DNA of 64,000 bases from Polynucleobacter sp. 71A-WALBACH. Its GTDB lineage: Bacteria; Pseudomonadota; Gammaproteobacteria; Burkholderiales; Burkholderiaceae. This document shows, one piece after another, positions 57,254 through 64,000 of this stretch. The stretch lies in contig NZ_JACVOP010000001.1 of NCBI RefSeq assembly GCF_018882365.1, positions 248,001 to 312,000 on the forward strand, given 5' to 3'. The position numbers were made by a program, and so were the translations under genes. Below the pieces are notes generated by a model. It ran no database searches and had not been told where the DNA came from. It saw only the letters and a program-made list of their open reading frames with translations. Numbering within the stretch: the first letter of the stretch is position 1; the number at the start of each line of letters is the position of its first letter.

Positions 57254-57688
57254 CTATTTCTCCGTAGTGACTTGTGGGGCTTTGGAACCTAAACGCAGAA
57301 TGCCATTTTGACCACCTTGAAGCGCTTTATGCGCTAACTCTTCCAGGCTCTCGCCGCGATGAGAGATGCAACGCATCAGCATGGGTAAATTTAATCCCGC
57401 CAAAACAATTACAGGCGCATTCAAACCGGATAGTGGCCCTAAAGCCTCAAGCTTAGAGGCAACATTAGCAGGTGTAGCTCCCATCACATCTGTCAGAATT
57501 AAAACGCCCTGGCCACTGTTGACCCCGTAGGCCGCTTTTAAAACTCGATCGAAGCTAGCTTTTGTATCTTCATAGGGCGGAATATCGACAGCCCTAACTC
57601 TCTCCGGCACCACACCAAATGCATGCTCAGCAAAACCGAGCATCGCGCTTGCCACCGGGGTGTGGGCAACTATTAGGATTCCAACCAT
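57254..57688 (-). CDS. PTS EIIA component, mannose/fructose type
   Basis: About 144 residues of the EIIA-Man fold. The phosphorylated histidine is H9 in ILIVAHTPVASAML; the later DVMGATPANVASKL segment (about 77-90) is typical. In betaproteobacteria this single EIIA domain accompanies HPr and EI without a permease and is thought to be regulatory. The ATG at 57688 lies two bases after the gshB stop, so translation is likely coupled; a longer reading frame starting inside gshB is less likely. Confidence 0.92.
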   Translation of the reverse strand: MVGILIVAHTPVASAMLGFAEHAFGVVPERVRAVDIPPYEDTKASFDRVLKAAYGVNSGQGVLILTDVMGATPANVASKLEALGPLSGLNAPVIVLAGLNLPMLMRCISHRGESLEELAHKALQGGQNGILRLGSKAPQVTTEK

Positions 57689-57690
57689 GT

Positions 57691-58632
57691 TTAAGCCAAT
57701 GCCTTTTCGAGCGCTGTTAACCAAAATTTCGGAACATCAAATCCGCTTTGCTCAGTAATCTCTACAAAACATGTTGGGCTAGTCACATTAATTTCAGTGA
57801 CATAAGCGCCAATTAAATCTAATCCTACCAAGAACAAGCCTCGGGCATTCAAAATAGGCGCGAGACGCTCTGCAACCTTCCTCTCGGCATCAGATAGTGG
57901 CATTGCCACCCCCTTGCCTCCAGCAGCTAAATTACCTCGAATTTCACTACCCTGAGGAATGCGAGCCAAAGCAAATGGCACCACCTCACCACCGATTAGC
58001 AGAACACGTTTATCGCCTTGAGCTATCTCCGGCAAGAATCGTTGCACCATCAAAGTACGCTCACCATTCTCACCTAGAGTCTCAACAATACTGGCAAGAT
58101 TTAAGCCATCCGGCCCTACGCGAAACACGCCCATGCCACCCATACCATCTAGGGGCTTAATCACAATGTCTTGATGCTCTTGATGAAATACTTCAATAGC
58201 GCTAAGTTCACGCGTCACTAAAGTTGGGGGAATAAGTTCTGGAAATTCAGTAATGGATATCTTTTCGGAGTGATCTCGAATCGCTGTTGGATTATTGAAT
58301 ACCCTTGCGCCTTGACGAACTGCAGCAGACAGCAACCAAGTGGTATTGAGATATTCAATATCAAATGGTGGATCAGTGCGCATCATGACTGCGTTAAAGG
58401 TGTTTAAAGGGCGGCCCTCTATGGAGCCTAATTCAAACCATCCCGTACCGCTTGGCTTAATGTCGAGAGCTTGGCAATCAGCCACTACAAAATCATCTCT
58501 CCAGAGAATGTTGCGACTTTCACAAAACCAAAGTTGATGTCCTGCCTCTTGCGCAACTCGCATCATTGCTAAGGTAGAGTCCTTGCTTATCTTGAAAGAC
58601 TCCAAGGGATCGGCAATGAAAAGAAGGTTCAT
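57691..58632 (-). CDS. gshB: Glutathione synthetase
   Basis: Second step of glutathione synthesis: adds glycine to gamma-glutamylcysteine. It has 313 residues with the N-terminal LFIADPLESFKISKDST segment. The ATP-grasp loop VIKPLDGMGGMGVFRV is at about 156-171, and the C-terminal LDLIGAYVTEINVTSPT motif at about 266-282. It is between gshA (17 bases upstream) and the EIIA gene. Confidence 0.97.
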   Translation of the reverse strand: MNLLFIADPLESFKISKDSTLAMMRVAQEAGHQLWFCESRNILWRDDFVVADCQALDIKPSGTGWFELGSIEGRPLNTFNAVMMRTDPPFDIEYLNTTWLLSAAVRQGARVFNNPTAIRDHSEKISITEFPELIPPTLVTRELSAIEVFHQEHQDIVIKPLDGMGGMGVFRVGPDGLNLASIVETLGENGERTLMVQRFLPEIAQGDKRVLLIGGEVVPFALARIPQGSEIRGNLAAGGKGVAMPLSDAERKVAERLAPILNARGLFLVGLDLIGAYVTEINVTSPTCFVEITEQSGFDVPKFWLTALEKALA

Positions 58633-58649
58633 CTCAGTACCTGAATAAA

Positions 58650-59948
58650 TTAAGCAGCTTCAGCATTGGGATCAGAGCGCTCCAACTCCAAAGAGGCGGC
58701 TAGCAAAGCTAGGCGAGCCACGACGCCATAAAGGTAGAAACGATTTGGCGGTGCGCTGCCAGGCTTAGCGCCCATATCTGGCATAGAGTTTTGCTCAAAC
58801 GCTAAGGGGACAAAATGCATACCAGGCGCATTGAGATTCTCATCAGGACCACGGTCAGTGTGCACGCGATAGAAGCCACCAATCACATAGCGGTCAATCA
58901 TGTACACCACTGGCTCTGCAACTGCCTCATTCACTTTCTCAAAGGTATACACACCTTCCTGAATTAATACATCGCTTACTTCAAGACCTTCTTTTACTAC
59001 GCTCATCTTGTTACGATCTTTGCGATTCAAGCCTTTGAGTTGTGAGGGATCATTCACCACCATCACACCCATGCCATAAGTACCAGCATCTGCCTTAACA
59101 ACGACGTAAGGTTTTTCTTTAATGCCGTACTCACGGTATTTCTTAGCAGTTTTCTTGAGAACTTTTTCTACAGCAGCCTGCAATTCCTCTTCGCCCTTGC
59201 GCTCATGGAAGTTCACATTAGAGCAACTAGCAAAATAGGGGTTGATCATCCATGGATCAATATCGACCACCTTCGCAAATTTCTTAGCCACTTCATCGTA
59301 GGCTGCGAAGTGATTAGACTTGCGACGGACATGCCAACCAGCATGTAGTCCTGGCAAAAGATACTGCTCATGAATATTTTCTAAAATCGGGGGAATGCCG
59401 GCTGATAAATCATTGTTCAGCAGAATAGAACATGGATCAAAATCTTTTAATCCAAGACGTTGCTTCTTCAGACCCAGACGCGATAAAGGCTCCATTAAAA
59501 GACGATTGCCATCAGGCAAATCAATCCAAGTTGGTTTTTTAATTTCGTCAGACAAAGTACCTAGGCGGACATTCAGGCCCGCTTGACGCAAGATTGAAGA
59601 CAAGCGCGCAATATTCTGTAAATAGAAAGTGTTGCGAGTATGTCGCTCAGGTATCAAGAGTAAGTTTTTTGCTTCAGGACAGATTTTCTCAATTGCCGCC
59701 ATTGCTGCCTGAACTGCTAAAGGCAACATCTGAGGTGAAAGGTTATTAAAACCACCTGGAAAGAGATTGGTATCGACCGGTGCTAACTTAAAGCCAGCAT
59801 TACGCAGGTCAACCGAACAGTAGAACGGGGGCGTGTGCTCCTGCCATTCAAGCCTGAACCAGCGCTCAATCGTCGGGGTTGCTTCTAATACCTTCGACTC
59901 GAGATCGAGAAGAGGGCCGCTAAGGGCAGTGATGAGATGTGGAACCAT
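58650..59948 (-). CDS. gshA: Glutamate-cysteine ligase (proteobacterial GshA type)
   Basis: First step of glutathione synthesis. It has 432 residues and belongs to the GshA family typical of beta- and acidophilic gammaproteobacteria, which is unlike the E. coli enzyme. Typical segments: FNNLSPQMLPLAVQAA, SRLGLKKQRLGLKDFDPC, and VVKADAGTYGMGVMVV near 287-302 for ATP binding. A TACAAT box ends six bases before the ATG with no Shine-Dalgarno, so a leaderless message is possible. gshA-gshB-EIIA-ptsH-ptsI form one tight transcript. Confidence 0.95.
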   Translation of the reverse strand: MVPHLITALSGPLLDLESKVLEATPTIERWFRLEWQEHTPPFYCSVDLRNAGFKLAPVDTNLFPGGFNNLSPQMLPLAVQAAMAAIEKICPEAKNLLLIPERHTRNTFYLQNIARLSSILRQAGLNVRLGTLSDEIKKPTWIDLPDGNRLLMEPLSRLGLKKQRLGLKDFDPCSILLNNDLSAGIPPILENIHEQYLLPGLHAGWHVRRKSNHFAAYDEVAKKFAKVVDIDPWMINPYFASCSNVNFHERKGEEELQAAVEKVLKKTAKKYREYGIKEKPYVVVKADAGTYGMGVMVVNDPSQLKGLNRKDRNKMSVVKEGLEVSDVLIQEGVYTFEKVNEAVAEPVVYMIDRYVIGGFYRVHTDRGPDENLNAPGMHFVPLAFEQNSMPDMGAKPGSAPPNRFYLYGVVARLALLAASLELERSDPNAEAA

Positions 59949-59954
59949 TTCACC

Positions 59955-59960
59955 ATTGTA
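59955..59960 (-). promoter_or_regulatory. Candidate -10 box of gshA (possible leaderless start)
   Basis: On the minus strand TACAAT is followed by six bases and the ATG at 59948. The predicted transcription start falls on or beside the start codon. The -35 region lies at the edge of the amtB terminator and is weak. Confidence 0.35.
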
Positions 59961-59970
59961 AGATTTTTAA

Positions 59971-60000
59971 AAGAAAGACGCGGAATCCGAGGATCCCGCG
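59971..60000 (-). terminator. Second (distal) terminator after amtB
   Basis: On the minus strand CGCGGGATCC / GGATTCCGCG forms a ten-base-pair stem (one mismatch or wobble) with a two-base tip, followed by TCTTTCTTTT. It follows the proximal amtB terminator, giving a tandem pair. Confidence 0.75.
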
Positions 60001-60003
60001 CTT

Positions 60004-60034
60004 AAAAACTGGGCAACCAACAAAAGCCGCCCAG
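60004..60034 (-). terminator. Proximal terminator after amtB
   Basis: On the minus strand a CTGGGC / GCCCAG stem with a 14-base loop is followed by TTTTT. It lies 20 bases past the amtB stop. Confidence 0.8.
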
Positions 60035-60054
60035 TGAGGGGTAAAAAACGCTAT

Positions 60055-61518
60055 TTAAGACTCGTAAGCAGACTCACCGTGGGAAGTGATATCCAAACCT
60101 TCGCGCTCTGCATCTTCTTTAACGCGCAGGCCAATCACCATATCAACCAATTTGTAGGCAATGTAAGAAACTACGCCTGACCAAATTAAGGTAACGATGA
60201 CACCTTGACTCTGAATCCACAGCTGACTAGCGATAGAGTAATCAGGGGCCGCAGCATTAGCTACGTAATCCCAAATACCTGTTCCACCTAAAGCTGGGTC
60301 TGCGAACACACCAGTTAACAAAGCGCCCAAGATACCGCCCACGCCATGCACACCGAATACGTCCAAGCTGTCGTCTGAGCCCAAAATCTTCTTGAGACCA
60401 GAAACACCCCACAAGCAAACTACACCAGCAGCGGCACCGATAACCAGCGCGCCCATTGGGCCAACAAAACCAGCAGCGGGAGTAATAGCAACCAAACCTG
60501 CTACGCAACCAGATGCACCACCCAACATGGAAGGCTTACCTTTGTGAACCCACTCAGCAATTGACCAGCTCAATACTGCAGCCGCAGTTGCCAACAATGT
60601 GTTTACGAATGCCAAGGCCGCACTGCCGTTTGCTTCGAGAGCAGAGCCAGCATTGAAACCAAACCAACCAAACCACAAGAGTGAAGCACCAATCATCACG
60701 AACACTAAGTTATGGGGTTTCATAGCTTCTTTGCCATAACCTAAACGTTTGCCGATCACGAACGAACCTACCAAGCCAGCAATCGCTGCATTGATATGAA
60801 CAACGGTACCGCCAGCAAAGTCGAGAACACCCTTCTGCCACAACCAACCAGCACGCGCTGTGATTGCTTCAAGTGATGCAGCATCTTTGATGTCATCAGG
60901 ACCAGGCCAGAACCAAACCATGTGAGCGATTGGCAAGTAGCTGAAAGTGAACCAAAGAACCACAAACAAAACGATTGCAGAAAACTTAGCGCGCTCAGCA
61001 AATGAACCAATGATCAAACAGCAAGTAATGGTTGCGAATGCAGCTTGGAAGGCCATGAATACATACTCAGGAATCACAATGCCTTTACTAAACGTAGCGG
61101 CAACTGAGTCTGGAGTAATGCCTTGCAAGAACAAACGATCAAGTCCACCAATGAACGCGCCGCCTTCAGTAAATGCAAAGCTATATCCATAGAGAGACCA
61201 CAACACGGTAATCAATGCGAAAACGAACATGCACTGTACGAGTACAGACAGAATGTTTTTGCTACGTGTTAAACCACCGTAGAACAAAGCCAAACCAGGC
61301 AATGTCATCAAGATCACTAATGCTGTACACACTAACAACCAAGCTGTATCACCCTTATTTGGGACTAATGCAGGAGCAGCAGCAACTGCAGCGGCTGCAG
61401 CAGCGGCAACCGGCTTAGCTTCATCAGCAAAGGCTGGGGAAGCCACCATGACACTGGTTGCACCAATAGCCAAGGCCATTGCGCTTCCAGCTAGGAGTCG
61501 TTTCATCCAAGTTAACAT
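60055..61518 (-). CDS. amtB: Ammonium transporter AmtB
   Basis: Trimeric ammonium channel of the inner membrane. It has 487 residues from the ATG at 61518, which has GAGAGG six bases upstream. A signal peptide (about 1-32, cut after AFA) precedes an alanine-rich linker. Eleven helices follow, with the MVWFWPGP segment and the pore-lining histidines in GVLDFAGGTVVHINAAIAGL (about 222-241) and DVFGVHGVGGILG (about 380-392). It is directly after the PII gene, its regulator. Two tandem terminators follow. Confidence 0.96.
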   Translation of the reverse strand: MLTWMKRLLAGSAMALAIGATSVMVASPAFADEAKPVAAAAAAAVAAAPALVPNKGDTAWLLVCTALVILMTLPGLALFYGGLTRSKNILSVLVQCMFVFALITVLWSLYGYSFAFTEGGAFIGGLDRLFLQGITPDSVAATFSKGIVIPEYVFMAFQAAFATITCCLIIGSFAERAKFSAIVLFVVLWFTFSYLPIAHMVWFWPGPDDIKDAASLEAITARAGWLWQKGVLDFAGGTVVHINAAIAGLVGSFVIGKRLGYGKEAMKPHNLVFVMIGASLLWFGWFGFNAGSALEANGSAALAFVNTLLATAAAVLSWSIAEWVHKGKPSMLGGASGCVAGLVAITPAAGFVGPMGALVIGAAAGVVCLWGVSGLKKILGSDDSLDVFGVHGVGGILGALLTGVFADPALGGTGIWDYVANAAAPDYSIASQLWIQSQGVIVTLIWSGVVSYIAYKLVDMVIGLRVKEDAEREGLDITSHGESAYES

Positions 61519-61531
61519 TTTGAACCTCTCT

Positions 61532-61882
<351 letters not shown>

Positions 61883-61895
61883 TCAGAGGAAATTA

Positions 61896-62723
61896 TTAGA
61901 AAGTTTTTGTAAGAGAAATCAAGCCTGTTTGACCACCAAGGTTTCTACCAGTTGGGGAAACATAAGCATACGAACCTCCGCTACCCTGCTTAACATTTGT
62001 ACCAACATACGCCGCTGAAGCAGATAAACCGCCCCCGAAATCTTTAGTAAGGCCCAGTTTCCAATCTGTGTAACTAGCCGTGGCTTGCTGAGCTGTGTAG
62101 TATTGACCAGCAATTCTTTGCATACCGACGTGCGCATTTAAGGCAATACCATAAAAACCAGTATCGTAATTACCGGTTAAATCAAGATAACTTGATCCAG
62201 TACTGCTCGCAAATCCGAAAGTGTTGCTTAAAGCATAAGAAAATTTCAAGAAACCAGTAACTGGGCCAAATGTCGCATTTTGTGCAGCATAAATTTCAGT
62301 TGTATTTGGATTCGTAAAACCAGCAATGATCCCGCTAGTAGGATAGTAGTACTGCAAGAGACCAACATCAGAAGCAAATCCTTCTGCAATTAGATCTTTC
62401 TTAAAACCACCATAAAAGTCCATTTCAATAGGAGCGCTTGTAGCTGCACCGCCGTCTGAAACCCAACTAATTGAAGAGTTCCAGTTGCCGATATAGAAAC
62501 CACTTTCGTGTGCATAATCAAAGCCGCCTTGAATAGCAGGCTTGTAATTTGACTGTGAAATACCACGGTAAATATAGTTATTTGTTATGGTCACATTGGC
62601 TGTAACTGGGCTAGCTTCTGGAGCCGCTGGAGCCTCTGCTGCTGGCGCTGTTTGCGCAAATGCCGCTGTTGCGAATAAGCCAGAAGCCGCTAGTGCGATG
62701 GCTGTCTTTTGAATCGTTTTCAT
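61896..62723 (-). CDS. TorF family putative porin
   Basis: About 275 residues. A signal peptide (cut after AFA, about 23) and an Ala/Pro-rich linker (TAPAAEAPAAPEA) precede a beta-barrel. Its first strand has NVTITNNYIYRGISQSNYKPAIQGGFDY, the diagnostic region of this family; the terminal residue is phenylalanine (LTKTF), as usual for outer-membrane barrels. A strong AAGGAG site precedes the ATG at 62723. Its place just before glnK-amtB suggests a role in uptake of small nitrogen compounds; this is inference. Confidence 0.88.
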   Translation of the reverse strand: MKTIQKTAIALAASGLFATAAFAQTAPAAEAPAAPEASPVTANVTITNNYIYRGISQSNYKPAIQGGFDYAHESGFYIGNWNSSISWVSDGGAATSAPIEMDFYGGFKKDLIAEGFASDVGLLQYYYPTSGIIAGFTNPNTTEIYAAQNATFGPVTGFLKFSYALSNTFGFASSTGSSYLDLTGNYDTGFYGIALNAHVGMQRIAGQYYTAQQATASYTDWKLGLTKDFGGGLSASAAYVGTNVKQGSGGSYAYVSPTGRNLGGQTGLISLTKTF

Positions 62724-62833
62724 TTGAAACTCCTTAGTGGTCATGAAAAAGGGATAAATGCTTTATTGCATGGAGTGATCATGAATCTCGGACCCCTTCT
62801 CCATTTGGTGCAATTCCCCTAAATAAGGCTAAT

Positions 62834-62848
62834 GCCCTATTTTGGTGC
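62834..62848 (-). promoter_or_regulatory. NtrC-like binding site upstream of porin-glnK-amtB
   Basis: Read on the plus strand, GCCCTATTTTGGTGC differs at two of 15 positions from the NtrC operator pattern GCAC-TATATT-GGTGC as I recall it for glnA of E. coli. A second TTTGGTGC half site lies at 62804-62811 and a GCACCA at 62857-62862. All are 80-140 bases before the porin ATG. No good -24/-12 (sigma-54) promoter was found nearby. Confidence 0.35.
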
Positions 62849-62901
62849 TTTGCTTTGCACCATTTCCGTTCTTTTTGGGGCAATTTTTCAGTTTTAGCCC
62901 T

Positions 62902-62927
62902 TTTTTGCCTGTTTTTGCCTGTTTTTG
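62902..62927. repeat. Short tandem repeat (10-base unit)
   Basis: The unit GTTTTTGCCT occurs in tandem: TTTTTGCCT, GTTTTTGCCT and a partial third copy GTTTTTG. It lies in the 269-base gap between the porin gene and ubiK. The period matches one DNA helical turn. The rest of the gap holds the NtrC-like element and a TATAGA box before ubiK. Confidence 0.6.
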
Positions 62928-62992
62928 GCCCAACAACATAAAATGTTAACTGTGTCTTTTATGCAACTCTTTATAGAATGGCGGGCAGCATC

Positions 62993-63247
62993 ATGCAAAA
63001 ACCAGGTGAAATCCTCGAACAAATTCAGCGTATTGCTAGCGATATGCAAAACAAAGTTGGTGATGCGATTCGTAATTCACCAGCGCAAGAGATTGAAAAA
63101 AATGTGCGCGCTATGATGAATCAAGGTTTTCAGAAAATGGATCTGGTTACTCGAGAAGAATTTGATCTGCAATCTAAAGTGCTTGCTAAAACTAGAGAAA
63201 AGTTAGAGGCTCTCGAAGCTAAAGTAGCCGCATTAGAAAAGTCTTAA
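62993..63247 (+). CDS. ubiK: UbiK accessory factor (BMFP domain)
   Basis: A small coiled-coil protein (84 residues from 62993) that binds UbiJ and promotes ubiquinone synthesis under oxygen. The C-terminal coiled coil TREEFDLQSKVLAKTREKLE (about 53-72) is the BMFP-domain hallmark, and the middle LxxxxRAMMNQGFQKMDLVT is conserved. The ATG at 62993 (MQKPGEILEQ) is preferred, as relatives begin MQKP. An ATG at 62978 would lie inside a TATAGA -10-like box. It is unlinked to ubiJ at 1139. Confidence 0.88.
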   Translation: MQKPGEILEQIQRIASDMQNKVGDAIRNSPAQEIEKNVRAMMNQGFQKMDLVTREEFDLQSKVLAKTREKLEALEAKVAALEKS

Positions 63248-63272
63248 TTAGGACTTCAGTTTCATCTAGAAA

Positions 63273-63872
63273 CTATTCTGGATGAAACTCATCAAAGAAG
63301 TTGGAGTAAGCCTCTTCAGAGAAAAACTTTTTTGCATCCACTCTTGCTGGAGCTGTATGTAAAACTGAGATCTGATAAATCCAAATCCCGTTATCTGGTG
63401 CTAGCCTGGTAATCCAACGTACCCGCATTGACTGCTCTACTGCACCACTAGATTTAAATTCCAGGAAATAATCTTTAGTAGAAAGACGCTGACGATTAGT
63501 TGTCTGGTACTGAGCATCGACACTAACAGCACTTTCTAAATTGACATTTGCACGATTCAGTAAATTGCCTTGTAATTGCTCTAATAATTTAGGCGCTAGT
63601 GCAGCTTGATCTTTACTCAAGTGAATCGTACTCACTGAATAAATATCATCCTCAATCTTTACCGCTTCTAAGGTTTGCGGAATGTCTTGATTTTGATATG
63701 GCAGTCGTCGCTCAATCTTTTCAGGTTTGCCCGGAAATAAAGTGCTATAGCCTTCTTGTGGAGACTGCACGGTCCGCCAATCCAGCTTGGGACTACAGCC
63801 AGTAAGCAGAAAAGCAAATGCTAGAAATACCCCGAGCTTTTGGAACACAGGTTTAGACAACACCAGCCCCAT
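63273..63872 (-). CDS. Predicted outer-membrane lipoprotein of unknown function
   Basis: About 199 residues. A lipoprotein signal is followed by the lipobox LLTGC (cysteine at about residue 25 of the ATG 63872 form). The mature domain has no membrane helix and about equal helix and strand pattern; it resembles no family I can name. The start overlaps the lipA stop by 20 bases. A longer reading frame back to 63986 lies entirely inside lipA and has no support. Confidence 0.72.
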   Translation of the reverse strand: MGLVLSKPVFQKLGVFLAFAFLLTGCSPKLDWRTVQSPQEGYSTLFPGKPEKIERRLPYQNQDIPQTLEAVKIEDDIYSVSTIHLSKDQAALAPKLLEQLQGNLLNRANVNLESAVSVDAQYQTTNRQRLSTKDYFLEFKSSGAVEQSMRVRWITRLAPDNGIWIYQISVLHTAPARVDAKKFFSEEAYSNFFDEFHPE

Positions 63873-64000
63873 GCGCTTGTTCGTCAGCATGGTAGCTAGA
63901 GCGCACCATGGCGCCAACGGCAGCATGTGAGAAGCCCATGGCATAAGCCTCTTCCTCGAAATGCTTAAATACATCCGGATGCACATAGCGCCGAACTGGG
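63853..64000 (-). CDS. lipA: Lipoyl synthase, C-terminal end (5' part beyond the window)
   Basis: Only the last 49 codons are inside the window; the open frame runs off at base 64000. The visible piece reads [16 protein letters not shown]... and ends [19 protein letters not shown] with TAA at 63853-63855. This is the characteristic C-terminus of the radical-SAM enzyme LipA, in which the serine of the VRSSYHA motif is the cluster ligand. The lipoprotein gene overlaps its end by 20 bases. Confidence 0.92.
   Translation of the reverse strand, partial: PVRRYVHPDVFKHFEEEAYAMGFSHAAVGAMVRSSYHADEQAHGAGVV

Noticed and set aside
63873..63986. N-terminal extension of the lipoprotein gene
   Set aside because: It is a different frame of the lipA 3' end; the signal peptide with lipobox begins only after 63872.

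Overview
This window looks like a chromosomal segment of a free-living betaproteobacterium of the Burkholderiaceae, most likely Polynucleobacter or a close relative. That is inference from gene order (kdsD-kdsC-lptCAB-hpf-ptsN-hprK-rapZ; ispE-tRNA-Gln-prs-rplY-pth; coxB-coxA-ctaG-coxC with SURF1, ctaA, ctaB and sco; ptsI-ptsH-EIIA-gshB-gshA), from protein character, from a base composition that is moderate by eye, and from very tight gene packing. No phage, IS element, CRISPR array or integrated island is visible. Almost every gene is a core housekeeping gene.

Layout: 1-3.5 kb holds ubiquinone genes on the minus strand (ubiB cut by the window edge, ubiJ, ubiE) with a Tim44-domain protein between them. 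3.5-7.8 kb holds a DUF971 protein and a very large FAD/Fe-S oxidoreductase. 7.9-11.2 kb (plus) holds ilvA, a 5'-nucleotidase and queF. 11.2-14.3 kb (minus) holds an unrecognised secreted protein, ssb and an MFS carrier. uvrA follows, then a Kef-type antiporter divergent from the LPS operon kdsD-kdsC-lptC-lptA-lptB, then hpf-ptsN-hprK-rapZ. mutY and mutM follow, then a TPR-LolB fusion with ispE, tRNA-Gln(TTG), prs, rplY and pth.

32.6-36.7 kb (minus) holds a ferredoxin, coaD, rsmD and a pair of M16 peptidases. ftsY and rpoH (plus) come next. 38.7-47.7 kb is the aa3-type cytochrome c oxidase region: structural subunits, haem A synthesis, copper insertion, SURF1, and small membrane proteins, one only 43 codons long. 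47.9-54.4 kb carries a BioC-like methyltransferase, comF, trmL, gpsA, secB, grxC, a rhodanese, gpmA and a C-terminal processing protease. 54.4-60 kb carries a ThiF/MoeB protein, a permease-free PTS (EI, HPr, EIIA-Man type) and glutathione synthesis. The last part is porin-glnK-amtB, then ubiK, a lipoprotein and the 3' end of lipA.

Most notable are: (1) a decayed C-terminal fragment of rpoN (sigma-54) in the short gap between lptB and hpf, the usual site of rpoN; (2) a perfect CIRCE operator (9-9-9) overlapping the likely promoter of rpoH, which would put sigma-32 under HrcA; (3) lolB fused to a TPR protein and without a lipidation cysteine; (4) a MutY iron-sulfur loop with unusual cysteine spacing; (5) an NtrC-like site upstream of porin-glnK-amtB, odd if sigma-54 is gone; (6) several genes with a -10-like box only 6-8 bases before the start codon, which suggests leaderless mRNAs.
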